Shown here: positions 28,995 to 37,652 of the stretch, in pieces
How the letters are laid out: each line of letters starts with the position of its first letter
Numbering within the stretch: position 1 is the stretch's first letter
Assembly (NCBI RefSeq): GCF_003351785.1
Contig: NZ_CP031230.1
Span: 868,001-932,000 of the forward strand
Source: Sporosarcina sp. PTS2304
Lineage (GTDB): Bacteria; Bacillota; Bacilli; Bacillales_A; Planococcaceae
Reading direction: 5' to 3'
DNA: 64,000 nucleotides
Position numbers and translations under genes: made by a program
Notes under the pieces: model-generated
Databases searched by the model: none
The model's input: only the letters and a program-made list of their open reading frames with translations
Told to the model about the DNA's origin: nothing

Positions 28995-30290
28995 ATGTCG
29001 AAATTTACAGATTACCAGTTCAAACCGTTTTTGAGGGAAGCCATTCAAAAGTTAGGGTTTGAAGAGCCGACACCGATACAAAAAGAAATGATTCCATTGA
29101 TTATGAAAAATACGAGTGCGATTGGCCAGGCGCATACAGGAACGGGAAAATCCCACAGTTTCTTAATTCCGCTTGTCGAAAAAATTAATATAGACCTCGA
29201 TGAACTTCAAACCGTTATCACTGCACCTACTCGCGAGTTAGCTGTGCAATTACACGACGAGTTGAAGAAGTTAATTGAAGGCAGTGACATTAAAACTGCT
29301 ATTCTTATCGGGGGAACGGATAAAAAACGCTCTGCTGAACGTTTACGTAGCACACCGCATATAATTGTCGGCACACCAGGTCGTATACAGGATATGTCGG
29401 AAACAGGGGCGTTGGCCATTCACACGGCTACGCAACTCGTAATTGATGAGGCAGATCTCGCATTTGATATGGGCTTCATTGAAGATATTGATAAATTTGC
29501 TTCTAGAATGCCGAGTCAGCTGAACATGTATGTATTTTCTGCAACTATTCCAGAGAAATTGAAGCCGTTTTTGGCTAAATATATGAATTCTCCTGTCCAC
29601 GTACAAATGGACGATAAAAAACCACTGACAGAGAATATGCATTATTCATTAGTTCCTGTTAGAAGTATGGATAAAAACAAAAAGTTACTGCATGTCATGG
29701 ATGCTATACAGCCATATTTAGCTATTATTTTTATGAATACGAAGCAAAATGCTAATCAGTTAGCTAACTATTTAGCAGAACACGGCCATAAAGTGGGACG
29801 GATTCATGGGGATTTAACGCCGCGGGAACGTACCCGAACGATGAAGCAAGTGCGTGATCTAGAGTTTCAATATATCGTCGCAACAGATCTCGCAGCACGC
29901 GGTATTGATATTCCAGGTGTCAGCCATGTCATCAACTTCGAATTACCGGAAGACCTTGAATTCTTTATTCACCGAGTAGGTCGTACTGCTCGAGCAGGTC
30001 TTCAAGGGACAGCGATTACGTTGTATGAGCCATCTGATGAAGATGCGATTAACCGTATTGAAAAGCTCGGCATTCCATTCATTCACGAAGATGTTAAAAA
30101 TGGCGAATGGGTTGAAGTGAAAGAACGTCAAGCTCGTAAAAAACGTGTCCGTGAAGTGGATGAAATTGATTTGAAAGCGACATCTATTATTCGTAAGCCA
30201 GATAAAGTGAAACCAGGTTATAAGAAAAAAATGGCTGAACAACAAGAAAAATATAAAAAGAGACAAAGGAGAATGAAGAAGAGAACATGA
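28995..30290 (+). CDS. cshB: DEAD-box RNA helicase CshB
   Basis: A 431-residue ATP-dependent RNA helicase. Motifs in order are the Q motif (PTPIQKEMI), I (AHTGTGKS), Ia (PTRELA), II (VIDEADLA; the variant DEAD is present), III (SATIP), V ([10 protein letters not shown]) and VI ([10 protein letters not shown]). A basic C-terminal tail ([21 protein letters not shown]) likely contacts RNA. In B. subtilis CshB (YqfR) acts in cold adaptation and ribosome biogenesis. GAGGAGG precedes the ATG. nfo overlaps its stop by 4 bp. Confidence 0.95.
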   Translation: MSKFTDYQFKPFLREAIQKLGFEEPTPIQKEMIPLIMKNTSAIGQAHTGTGKSHSFLIPLVEKINIDLDELQTVITAPTRELAVQLHDELKKLIEGSDIKTAILIGGTDKKRSAERLRSTPHIIVGTPGRIQDMSETGALAIHTATQLVIDEADLAFDMGFIEDIDKFASRMPSQLNMYVFSATIPEKLKPFLAKYMNSPVHVQMDDKKPLTENMHYSLVPVRSMDKNKKLLHVMDAIQPYLAIIFMNTKQNANQLANYLAEHGHKVGRIHGDLTPRERTRTMKQVRDLEFQYIVATDLAARGIDIPGVSHVINFELPEDLEFFIHRVGRTARAGLQGTAITLYEPSDEDAINRIEKLGIPFIHEDVKNGEWVEVKERQARKKRVREVDEIDLKATSIIRKPDKVKPGYKKKMAEQQEKYKKRQRRMKKRT

Positions 30291-31186
30291 CAAATGAAAT
30301 CCTTCTAGGTTCCCATGTATCAATGAGCGGTAAAAAAATGCTTCTTGGTTCCAGTGAAGAGGCGCTCGGCTATGGAGCGAATACTTTTATGATTTATACA
30401 GGAGCCCCACAAAACACTAGACGTAAACCGATCGAGGAATTGAATATTGCGGATGGATTAAAGCATATGGCATCGAACGGACAGTCAAATGTCGTCGTAC
30501 ACGCACCGTATATTATTAATCTGGCGAATACGACGAAGCCGGAAACGTTTCGTCTAGGCGTGGATTTTTTACAACAGGAAATCCAGCGTACAGAAGCACT
30601 AGGGGTGAATCAAATTGTCTTGCACCCCGGCGCTCACGTAGGGGCGGGTTCAGCTATAGGCATCGATAAAATTATCGAAGGTCTCAATGAAGTGCTGTCT
30701 GAAGACGCTACTGTTCGTATCGCGCTTGAAACAATGGCTGGAAAAGGTACTGAATGTGGCAGAAGTTTTGATGAAATTGCCAAAATCATTGATGGTGTTG
30801 AAAATAATGATCGTTTATCCGTCTGCTTTGACACATGTCACGTTCATGACGCAGGGTATGATATCGTCAATGACTTCTCTGGCGTACTAGATACGTTCGA
30901 TCAAATTGTCGGGCTTGACCGAATCTCTGTTATTCATGTAAATGACAGTAAAAATGTGTGCGGAGCAGGAAAAGACCGCCATGAAAATATCGGCTTTGGT
31001 CATATTGGTTTTGAAGCTCTCGCGTACATTGTGCATCATCCTGCATTTAAAAATGTGCCTAAAATTTTAGAAACACCTTTTGTTGGAACGGACAAAGCAA
31101 ATAAAAAAGCACCGTATGCGATTGAAATCGACATGCTGAAATCAAATAACTTTACACCTGAACGACTACAACAATTACAAAACTAA
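30287..31186 (+). CDS. nfo: Endonuclease IV (AP endonuclease)
   Basis: A 299-residue TIM-barrel enzyme that cuts 5' of abasic sites in base-excision repair. Zinc-ligand motifs seen are [33 protein letters not shown] and VIHVNDSK. Length is normal. The ATG at 30287 overlaps the cshB stop, with AAAGGAGAATG upstream, so the two are coupled (yqfR-yqfS order). Confidence 0.96.
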   Translation: MTNEILLGSHVSMSGKKMLLGSSEEALGYGANTFMIYTGAPQNTRRKPIEELNIADGLKHMASNGQSNVVVHAPYIINLANTTKPETFRLGVDFLQQEIQRTEALGVNQIVLHPGAHVGAGSAIGIDKIIEGLNEVLSEDATVRIALETMAGKGTECGRSFDEIAKIIDGVENNDRLSVCFDTCHVHDAGYDIVNDFSGVLDTFDQIVGLDRISVIHVNDSKNVCGAGKDRHENIGFGHIGFEALAYIVHHPAFKNVPKILETPFVGTDKANKKAPYAIEIDMLKSNNFTPERLQQLQN

Positions 31187-31194
31187 CTACTGGT

Positions 31195-31480
31195 GCTGTC
31201 CAATAAGTCCCTAAATAAATCAGGCAGAGAAAAACGAATTGTTTTTCTCTGCCTGATTTTGGTTTGTAGTCGTTCACAGTTGAAAGTAGCCGGCGGATGC
31301 TCGCTACTTTCAACAGATTGTGAACCAGTGCGACGATTCCTAACTCCGTATGAACCTTTTCAAGGTCACGGAGCGATGCCGTAAGTTCTTCTATAGAAAA
31401 AGTGAGCTGTTCTGTGGTATACTGTTCGTAATAATCTTTGGATTGCGCATAAAAAATCGTCCTTTCGTAGAGTGGGTTAG
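31195..31480 (-). pseudogene. IS1182-family-like transposase, C-terminal remnant with IS end
   Basis: Reading the minus strand from about 31480, an open frame encodes IKLPNPLYERTIFYAQ, then KDYYEQYTTEQLTFSIEELTASL, then LEKVHTELGIVALVHNLLKVASIRRL, and continues through KPKSGREKQFVFLCLIYLGTYWTAP. The HN-LLKVA helix near the end and read-through into a terminal repeat resemble IS1182-type DDE transposases. No N-terminal or catalytic part is present. The end at 31195 (GCTGTCCAATAAGTCCCT) looks like the element's terminal inverted repeat. Confidence 0.65.
31217..31259. terminator. IS-tail hairpin acting as nfo terminator (copy 2)
   Basis: AAATCAGGCAGAGAAAAAC pairs perfectly with its complement around GAATT. 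It lies 30 bp after the nfo stop and forms part of the transposase tail. Copies are at 4619 and 34173. Confidence 0.75.
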
Positions 31481-31543
31481 GTAACTTTATTCTACTAGAA
31501 TGGGCGATTTTTTTGTACCTATTGAAGCAAGATATCGAGTGGA

Positions 31544-31594
31544 TTTTCGTTCCAGGCGGCGACCCCTCCCGAACGCGTCCGCCTGGAACGGAAA
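31544..31594. repeat. GC-rich hairpin
   Basis: CGTTCCAGGCGG (31548-31559) pairs perfectly with CCGCCTGGAACG (31579-31590) over a 19-nt loop. It is much richer in G and C than its surroundings and resembles the dispersed intergenic GC-rich elements I associate with Bacillaceae and Planococcaceae genomes. Confidence 0.55.
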
Positions 31595-31633
31595 GGAACG
31601 GCGAAGAGAGGATTCTTCTATTCGTTTCACGAG

Positions 31634-31689
31634 AAAAAGGGCTGTCACAGAAACTCAGTTCTTACTGACTTTCTGGACAGCCCCTTTTT
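31634..31689. terminator. Terminator of the DUF2624 gene, with IS-like ends
   Basis: AAAAAGGGCTGTC...GACAGCCCCTTTTT forms a long stem with flanking A- and T-runs. The arms (GGGCTGTCCAGAAAGTC) resemble an IS1182-type terminal repeat. It abuts the stop of the minus-strand gene at 31690. Confidence 0.75.
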
Positions 31690-31932
31690 CTATTGCAGAC
31701 GGTGCTGTTGTAAATAATACTGCGTTTTTTCATAACCGATAATTTGCGCTATACGTTCTATGAAAGAAGGAGGAACCCCTGTAAATAACCAAGAAAGCGA
31801 CACTTCGTCTAACAGTGGACGCAATTGCTGTATTTCCGCAATAGATAACTGTACGCCGTTTTCAGCTGCATAGCGCTTTGCCTCGTCGTCTGATAACATT
31901 TTCATCTGCTGAATTAATTGTAATACATCCAT
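31690..31932 (-). CDS. DUF2624-family protein (YqfT-like)
   Basis: An 80-residue, mostly helical protein (MDVLQLIQQMKMLSDDEAKRYA..., then LLDEVSLSWLFTGVPPSFIERIAQIIG, ending YYLQQHRLQ). No membrane segment or catalytic motif is visible. Size, helical pattern and place between nfo and zur match B. subtilis yqfT; function is unknown. I chose the ATG at 31932 with AAAGGA about 10 bases upstream. Confidence 0.78.
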   Translation of the reverse strand: MDVLQLIQQMKMLSDDEAKRYAAENGVQLSIAEIQQLRPLLDEVSLSWLFTGVPPSFIERIAQIIGYEKTQYYLQQHRLQ

Positions 31933-31991
31933 CACTATCAAATCCTTTCAATTGGTTGTATCCCATCGCAAATTCCTATATAATTCATAAA

Positions 31992-32013
31992 GTAATCGGA
32001 ATGATTCCGAATT
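31992..32013 (+). promoter_or_regulatory. Putative Zur operator
   Basis: TCGGAAT-G-ATTCCGA (31996-32010) is a perfect 7-1-7 inverted repeat inside an AT-rich frame, the usual geometry of Fur-family boxes. It lies 20 bp before the zinc ABC gene, whose operon ends in zur. Confidence 0.7.
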
Positions 32014-32031
32014 AAAGGAAGGGATATGTAT

Positions 32032-32802
32032 ATGGCCAATTCCATTATTAAACTAGAACATATATCACATAATTATCATCACTCCGTTGCACTTTCTGAT
32101 GTGAGTCTCGAAGTGAAGTCGGGAGAATTTTGGGCTTTGATCGGCCCAAACGGTTCGGGAAAATCGACGTTGCTTAAAATTATATTAGGGTTATTAAAGC
32201 CGACAAAAGGAACGATACAGCTGTTTGGCGGTCCGATCGATTCATTTAAACAACAACAACGGATCGGCTATGTTTCGCAAAAGTCGAATGCGTTTTCGAC
32301 GAAGTTTCCTGCAACTGTACTAGAAGTTGTCAAAAGTGGGTTGGCGAGCCGAAAAGGACTTTTCAAGCGCTATACAAAAGAAGACGAACAAAAGGCGATT
32401 GATGCATTGCACGTTGTGAAAATGGCAGATTTCAAGCATGAAAGCATCGGTAATTTATCAGGCGGGCAACAACAGCGTGTATTTATCGCACGAGCTCTCG
32501 TAGGTCAACCGGATTTACTCATTATGGATGAACCGACTGTCGGGATTGACCGGCAAAACGTAGAATCCTTTTATACTATGCTGAGTGAACTAAATCGTGA
32601 ATACGGTATTGCGATTTTGTTAGTAACACATGAAATTGATGTGGTAACGCAGCTCGCGACACATATTGCTTGTCTAAACCGTACCATTCATTTCCATGGG
32701 CCTCACGAAGATTATGATAAAATGACTGAATCCGAATTGTCAGGCTGGTACGGACATCCTATTCGTCGATTGCATCAAAAAGAAATGGAGCCTCTGACAT
32801 GA
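32032..32802 (+). CDS. znuC: Zinc ABC transporter ATP-binding protein
   Basis: A 256-residue ABC ATPase: Walker A GPNGSGKST near residue 40, Q-loop YVSQKSN, signature LSGGQQQR near 144, Walker B LLIMDEPTVG, and the H-loop LLVTHEID. The sequence groups with Zn/Mn uptake ATPases (ZnuC/AdcC). It energises import through the permease that overlaps it by 4 bp. Zinc specificity is inferred from zur in the same operon and the Fur-type box upstream. AAGGAAGGG favours the ATG at 32032 over 32026. No substrate-binding lipoprotein gene is present here. Confidence 0.9.
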   Translation: MANSIIKLEHISHNYHHSVALSDVSLEVKSGEFWALIGPNGSGKSTLLKIILGLLKPTKGTIQLFGGPIDSFKQQQRIGYVSQKSNAFSTKFPATVLEVVKSGLASRKGLFKRYTKEDEQKAIDALHVVKMADFKHESIGNLSGGQQQRVFIARALVGQPDLLIMDEPTVGIDRQNVESFYTMLSELNREYGIAILLVTHEIDVVTQLATHIACLNRTIHFHGPHEDYDKMTESELSGWYGHPIRRLHQKEMEPLT

Positions 32803-33629
32803 TTGAAGCCATTTTTACTTATGAATTTTTACAGAATGCAGTATTGTCCGGACTCATTATCGGGATCATTGCACCGATGCTTGGATTATTTATTGTAGTC
32901 CGTCGCATGGCGATGATTTCTGATGCGTTAAGTCATGTAGCCTTGGCGGGTATTGCGGGAAGTTTATATTTAAGTCAACAAGTATTATTTTTCGCCGCGT
33001 TAAATCCTGTCTACTTAGGAATGGGAGCTGCGGTCGTTGGTTCTTTGCTAATTGAGCGTTTGCGTAGAGTGTATAAAAGTTTTGAAGAGTTAGCCATTCC
33101 AATTATTTTATCTGCGGGGATAGGCTTCGGAGCTATTTTTATTTCATTGGCTAAAGGATTTGGCACGGATTTAGTCGGGTATTTATTCGGCTCAGTTTCT
33201 GCAGTGAGCCGCCAAGACTTGTATGTTGTCATAGTTATTGCGGTTATTGTAATTGCGTTCTTATATTTATTGTACAAGGAATTGTTTTCATTGGCATTTG
33301 ATCCAGAGTATGCGAGAGTGTCGGGGATTAATGAAAAAATGATTCAGGCAGTATTTATGATTATTACCGCTTTGGTCATTGGGGCTTCTATGCGGATCGT
33401 TGGTATATTGCTTGTGTCTTCGTTAATGACATTGCCAGTGGCCGCAGCTATTCAAGTGGCGAAAAGTTATAAAGGTGCATTATTATATTCTATTGTATTC
33501 GGAGAAATCGCAGTAATTATTGGTTTGATTTCAGCTTACTATTTGGATATTGCACCTGGCGGGACTATTGTTGTCACGTCAGTCGTAATTTTATTAGGCG
33601 TCCTTTTTGGCAAAAAGTTGTGGTCATAG
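32799..33629 (+). CDS. znuB: Zinc ABC transporter permease
   Basis: A 276-residue ABC-3 family permease with about eight transmembrane helices. Family motifs include MLGLFIVVRRMAMISDALSHVALAG near the N-terminus and FDPEYARVSGI in the EAA-like cytosolic loop. It pairs with the ATPase upstream (4-bp overlap) to import zinc or another divalent metal. zur begins 17 bp after its stop. Confidence 0.92.
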   Translation: MIEAIFTYEFLQNAVLSGLIIGIIAPMLGLFIVVRRMAMISDALSHVALAGIAGSLYLSQQVLFFAALNPVYLGMGAAVVGSLLIERLRRVYKSFEELAIPIILSAGIGFGAIFISLAKGFGTDLVGYLFGSVSAVSRQDLYVVIVIAVIVIAFLYLLYKELFSLAFDPEYARVSGINEKMIQAVFMIITALVIGASMRIVGILLVSSLMTLPVAAAIQVAKSYKGALLYSIVFGEIAVIIGLISAYYLDIAPGGTIVVTSVVILLGVLFGKKLWS

Positions 33630-33645
33630 AAAGGAGCGATTTCAT

Positions 33646-34065
33646 ATGACTATCGATGAAGCATGGGATATTTTATTGAAACATGAGTATAAAAGAACGA
33701 AAAATAGAGAGATATTATTGCGCTTTTTTGATGAGGCAGATCATTATGTAACAGCCATGGAAGTGCGTAATGCGGTAGGGCAGGATAATCCGGGGATTAG
33801 TTTTGATACCATTTATCGTAATTTAGCGGTATTTTCGAAGCTGGGGATTCTTGATGAAACAGAGTTGAATGGCGAGCGTCTATTTCGCATGCAATGTGCG
33901 ATCGATCATCACCATCATCATTTTATTTGCACGACTTGCGGAAGTACGAAATCGATTCCGAGCTGCCCGATGGATATGGTTACGGTCAATTTATCAGAGT
34001 ATGAAATTGAAGGGCATAAATTTGAGATTTACGGAAAATGTCCGAGATGTATTAAGAAACAGTAG
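33646..34065 (+). CDS. zur: Zinc uptake regulator Zur (Fur family)
   Basis: A 139-residue Fur-family repressor. An N-terminal winged helix (about 1-80, with PGISFDTIYRNLAVFSKLGI) is followed by the metal-binding half with DHHHHHF, ICTTCGS and CPRC; the paired CxxC motifs hold structural zinc. It represses zinc-uptake genes when zinc is ample. Being last in the transporter operon, behind a Fur-type box, points to Zur rather than Fur or PerR. The ATG at 33646 follows GAAAGGAGCG. Confidence 0.93.
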   Translation: MTIDEAWDILLKHEYKRTKNREILLRFFDEADHYVTAMEVRNAVGQDNPGISFDTIYRNLAVFSKLGILDETELNGERLFRMQCAIDHHHHHFICTTCGSTKSIPSCPMDMVTVNLSEYEIEGHKFEIYGKCPRCIKKQ

Positions 34066-34172
34066 ATGTGTCGAACTGTGAAAAGGCGCTTGTGTATTCG
34101 TAATGCAGCGGTGACTTACGATGAATGAACTAAAAAATAGTTGGAAGTTTTCACTATTAGCAATTCATAACT

Positions 34173-34214
34173 AAATCAGGCAGAGAAAAACATTTCGTTT
34201 TTCTCTGCCTAATT
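34173..34214. terminator. IS-tail-like hairpin after zur (copy 3)
   Basis: AAATCAGGCAGAGAAAAAC pairs with GTTTTTCTCTGCCTAATTT around a short loop. It is nearly identical to 31217-31259 but lacks the transposase frame and the GCTGTCC end. Confidence 0.7.
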
Positions 34215-34266
34215 TATGTATCGGAAAGTTTTTTCAATAGAGTAAAGTTGTAGGAAATTACAAAAG

Positions 34267-34431
34267 TCAGTCACAAATGCCTTGTATTCTGTTTAACAGG
34301 TGATCCAGTTCACTGCTGCATTTAACGACGCTTGGATGTGTAAATCCTAATTGTCCTGCTTTTTTATACATAATCAGCTTTTTTAATTTAATTCTAAATA
34401 ATATATACTTCATTGTAATAGCACTCTTCAT
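34267..34431 (-). CDS. Spo0E-like sporulation regulatory protein
   Basis: A 54-residue frame with ATG at 34431, GGAGG at 34443-34439 and TGA at 34269-34267. The product (KLKKLIMYKKAGQLG, FTHPSVVKCSSELDHLLNRIQ) matches the Spo0E aspartyl-phosphatase pattern: two short helices joined by a turn, with the second containing SxELD. Spo0E proteins dephosphorylate Spo0A~P and so hold back sporulation. The active motif SQELD is here SSELD. It stands alone in a 690-bp AT-rich gap. Confidence 0.8.
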   Translation of the reverse strand: MKSAITMKYILFRIKLKKLIMYKKAGQLGFTHPSVVKCSSELDHLLNRIQGICD

Positions 34432-34725
34432 TTTTAATCCTCCATACTATAATAATACGCTTCAAATTGTATTCGTCATTTCATGTATGTATAGAAGCAA
34501 CAAGTTCATCATATAAAGTTTAAATAGAAAAACATGTCGTATTTTGGTGTGCTAGTAAATATTTAGCGTATTATGGCGTAATTGTGTACATTGTGAGATT
34601 GTTCTAACGACTCTTATATAATGCCAATCCTGATGATTAACTATATTATGGATAATTTCTCATTCATTTATTTAAAAGCGAATTTGACTATGGCAATTGA
34701 TTGGAGTGGGGCTGACCATAGAAAA
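34432..34725. other. AT-rich intergenic region with a degenerate repeat
   Basis: About 290 bp with the promoter region of the Spo0E-like gene and, at 34631-34710, a sequence resembling 48861-48945. No coding frame with a ribosome site was found. Confidence 0.45.
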
Positions 34726-34752
34726 AGAACATCGCTAGACAGCGATGCTCTA
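34726..34752 (-). terminator. Terminator of the yqfW-like gene
   Basis: AGAGCATCGCT and AGCGATGTTCT pair around GTCT on the minus strand, then TTTTTC. Confidence 0.78.
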
Positions 34753-34754
34753 CA

Positions 34755-35345
34755 TTACTTGCTCGTAATCATTTCAGAAGTGTGAAACAGTTGTTTAACG
34801 TATTGATCCGCTTGTTGCCAGTTCGCTACGCGGATGACGCCTTTTGGAATAGGTTCTTGATTGTACGGTGTGTCAAACAGAAATACCGGAATATCTAGTT
34901 CTTCGTGGATTCCCACTGCGTTGTCATGCTTGTCCTCGAAAAAAGCATCTACGTTAAATCGTTTGGCTGTTTCGATTTTATGGTGAGTTCCGATTAATTC
35001 TACATGATCGTATGGGATTTGTTGTTCATGAAACCAGTTCGTTGTGGATTCAAAAACATTTTGTCCGCGGGCTGAAATATAAAATAACTCATATCGTTTC
35101 TGCCAACTCGTCAACACCTCTTTAGCAAACTGTTGGGCGGGAGACGTTTGATAGATTAGTTCTTCTGTTTCCTTGTACCATTTGCCGAATAATTCGGGAT
35201 CTACATCAAATGCTTTCGTCAAATCATACTCTTTAATGTCAGCGAGTGTCAGATTAGAGCCGAAACGCTTATTGATATGTGGTAACAGGGCGGTTGGACA
35301 TGTTACGGTTCCGTCAATATCAATGCCGAAACGGATGTTTTTCAT
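34755..35345 (-). CDS. HAD-superfamily 5'(3')-deoxyribonucleotidase-like protein (YqfW)
   Basis: A 196-residue protein of the NT5C-type HAD family. Catalytic DxD lies in [10 protein letters not shown] (residues 7-14). Motif II is FYISARG, and motif III/IV is [13 protein letters not shown]. It likely dephosphorylates nucleotides, but the true substrate is not evident. It starts 4 bp inside the end of ispG, so the two are co-translated; the same pairing occurs in B. subtilis. Confidence 0.87.
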   Translation of the reverse strand: MKNIRFGIDIDGTVTCPTALLPHINKRFGSNLTLADIKEYDLTKAFDVDPELFGKWYKETEELIYQTSPAQQFAKEVLTSWQKRYELFYISARGQNVFESTTNWFHEQQIPYDHVELIGTHHKIETAKRFNVDAFFEDKHDNAVGIHEELDIPVFLFDTPYNQEPIPKGVIRVANWQQADQYVKQLFHTSEMITSK

Positions 35346-36466
35346 TCCGTAACGCCACCTTGAACGAGAGCCTCTTCTTGTCGTTTCTTTTCAAAATAAG
35401 CTTCTGCTAAAATATCGATTTCCTTTTTCAATTCTTCTACCATTGTTTCTTCCGGTACTTTACGAACCGTTTTTCCGTGCATGAATAGTAACCCTTCACC
35501 GCGGGCTCCAGCGATACCGATATCCGCTTCTCTCGCTTCTCCGGGGCCGTTTACCGCGCAACCTAGTACAGCTACTTTTAGAGGCGCTTTAATATTTGAA
35601 ATATATTCTTCGACTTCATTTGCGATAGAGATTAAGTCGATCTCAATACGTCCGCACGTTGGGCAAGAAATAAGAGTTGCAGAGTTCGATGATAAACCAA
35701 ATACTTTTAATAACTCTTTTGCAACTTTAATTTCTTGAACAGGATCTGCACTTAACGAGACGCGCATCGTGTTTCCGATTCCCGCAGAGAGTAGGGAACC
35801 AAGACCTGCGGCGCTCTTAATAGATCCCGCAAATAGTGTACCTGACTCCGTAATACCTAAGTGCAGTGGGTAATCGAATGCTGCAGCCGCCAATTTATAG
35901 GCTTCGATCGCCAAGTTGACGTCAGACGCTTTGAGTGACACGATAATATCATGGAAATCCAAATCTTCCAGGATTTTAATATGATGCAGCGCACTTTCTA
36001 CCATACCTTCTGCTGTAGGGTAGCCATATTTTTCAAGAATCTTCTTCTCTAATGACCCCGCATTCACGCCGATACGAATAGGAATCCCTTTCGCTTTCGC
36101 TGCATTAACGACCGCTTCAACTTTTGCTTGACGACCGATATTCCCTGGATTGATACGGATTTTATCGGCACCTTGTTCGATAGCGATCAGTGCTAATTTA
36201 TAGTCGAAGTGGATGTCTACAACGAGTGGAATGTTGATACGCTTTTTGATTTCACCAATTGAATAGGCTGCACGCTCATCTGGACAAGCGACACGTACAA
36301 TCTGACAACCTGCTTCTTCTAAACGCATGATCTCTGCTACAGTTGCTTCCACATCATGTGTTTTCGTAGTCGTCATACTTTGTATAAAGAGTTCATTACT
36401 TCCTCCGATCGTCAAGTTACCGACTTTAACCGGACGGGTGTTGGAACGATGTGTCATTTCAGTCAT
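35342..36466 (-). CDS. ispG: 4-hydroxy-3-methylbut-2-en-1-yl diphosphate synthase
   Basis: A 374-residue iron-sulfur enzyme of the MEP pathway, converting MEcPP to HMBPP, the substrate of IspH. The TIM-barrel part begins [12 protein letters not shown]. The C-terminal cluster ligands are in ISCPTCGR and [15 protein letters not shown] chose the ATG at 36466 with GAAGGAGAGAG upstream; an in-frame ATG at 36502 lacks a site. It shares a strand with yqfW, the LysM gene and the DUF1189 gene. Confidence 0.96.
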   Translation of the reverse strand: MTEMTHRSNTRPVKVGNLTIGGSNELFIQSMTTTKTHDVEATVAEIMRLEEAGCQIVRVACPDERAAYSIGEIKKRINIPLVVDIHFDYKLALIAIEQGADKIRINPGNIGRQAKVEAVVNAAKAKGIPIRIGVNAGSLEKKILEKYGYPTAEGMVESALHHIKILEDLDFHDIIVSLKASDVNLAIEAYKLAAAAFDYPLHLGITESGTLFAGSIKSAAGLGSLLSAGIGNTMRVSLSADPVQEIKVAKELLKVFGLSSNSATLISCPTCGRIEIDLISIANEVEEYISNIKAPLKVAVLGCAVNGPGEAREADIGIAGARGEGLLFMHGKTVRKVPEETMVEELKKEIDILAEAYFEKKRQEEALVQGGVTE

Positions 36467-36517
36467 TGCTTCTCTCTCCTTCAAATGAATACATTTCATC
36501 AATAGATGGAATGGAAT

Positions 36518-36862
36518 TTACTTATTTTCGTTGTCTTGACAAATAGGTTCTGATGGTTTGCCAATAGGCAGTTTAATTTGTTCACCAGCTTGAAACTGCT
36601 GTTTTTCTAGATAAGGATTAATGGAGTAAAATTGTTCCAATCGTTCTAGAAAATTTTGCGCCGGATCTGGATATAATGCGAATAACGATTCTATTGTATC
36701 ACCTTCTACCACACGAATGACAATTGCGTGATTGGGTGTTTCCTCCATACAGGACGTTTCCTCCTCAAAAAAGGCTGCAAGAGGGATTGTCCCATCTGTC
36801 AAATCCACACGAACAAAATGAACAATACAAAAAACAGTGAGTGCAAGTAAAAGTATTCTCAT
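36518..36862 (-). CDS. Small membrane-anchored LysM-type protein (YqfZ-like)
   Basis: A 114-residue protein. Residues 3-18 form a hydrophobic anchor (ILLLALTVFCIVHFV). The C-terminal half (about 45-100) resembles a LysM fold: IVIRVVEGDTIESLFALYP ... INPYLEKQQFQAGEQIKLP, so it may bind peptidoglycan outside the membrane. The ATG at 36862 follows GGAGGGATG. Position matches B. subtilis yqfZ, but homology is judged by eye only. Confidence 0.75.
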   Translation of the reverse strand: MRILLLALTVFCIVHFVRVDLTDGTIPLAAFFEEETSCMEETPNHAIVIRVVEGDTIESLFALYPDPAQNFLERLEQFYSINPYLEKQQFQAGEQIKLPIGKPSEPICQDNENK

Positions 36863-36908
36863 AGTCCATCCCTCCTGCTTCACACTATGCGGCAGAAGAG
36901 AAGACTAT

Positions 36909-37412
36909 TCATTGCGGCTGTTTTGGATAGTACGTAGCTGCCCGCCAGACGTAGAGTAAATGGACGACTGATGCGATCCAAATACTGTATGGTTGCATCA
37001 TCGGTATAAATTCAAACGCCATGGTCAGCAAGATAGGAAGTGTCGCAGCAATCGCAGCAGTTCGCCACATAAACCGAAATTCACCTCGGCGACGCAATAG
37101 TTTCAATAGCAATACTCCTATAATAGCAAAAATACTGACGCGAATAAATAAATACGATGTAATAATGACTAACTGTAGTACAAAAGCGATCGGATAAATC
37201 AGTAAACCGATTGTATCGCCTATTTCAGCTAATTCCGGTGAAGATTGGAATATAGAATGATCACCCAGTACAAACTGTAGAAAAGACACAGCTGTGTACA
37301 AGAAGATGAAAACAAATATGTATTGAATGACTTTACCGATCGACAGTAAGCGAAACGCAGCTAGTTTCTTTGGTTCGTGCAATGACGCAGTAAAGAGCTG
37401 ATGAAATTTCAC
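36909..37412 (-). CDS. DUF1189-family membrane protein (YqgB-like)
   Basis: A 167-residue protein with about four hydrophobic helices (roughly 27-48, 72-95, 98-112 and 118-150). The N-terminus MKFHQLFTASLHEPKKLAAFRLLSIGKVIQYIF is typical of DUF1189 (maltodextrin-like, function unknown). GGGAGGCC precedes the ATG. Position between yqfZ and yqgC orthologues matches yqgB. Confidence 0.82.
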   Translation of the reverse strand: MKFHQLFTASLHEPKKLAAFRLLSIGKVIQYIFVFIFLYTAVSFLQFVLGDHSIFQSSPELAEIGDTIGLLIYPIAFVLQLVIITSYLFIRVSIFAIIGVLLLKLLRRRGEFRFMWRTAAIAATLPILLTMAFEFIPMMQPYSIWIASVVHLLYVWRAATYYPKQPQ

Positions 37413-37652
37413 TGACTCGGCCTCCCTTTGTAGTATAGTCTATCATCTTTCGTAAACGTTCATGTTACGTGGGAATTCGACAGTTTTATGACAAATTATT
37501 ACCGCATTGTAAAGGGCATGTAAAGATTGACGTTCGCTACTTTACATTCTCCCGCTTACCAAACATAATAAGATGGAACTTCACAGGCACAAAGCGTGAC
37601 TGGCGAAGTCGGTAGTCCATACATAAATCGTTTGATGGAGGTTGACAATTCA

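Noticed and set aside
31193-31742. Plus-strand frames at 31193-31384 and 31500-31742
   Set aside because: They run over the IS remnant, GC-rich hairpin and terminator and show no family resemblance or ribosome site.
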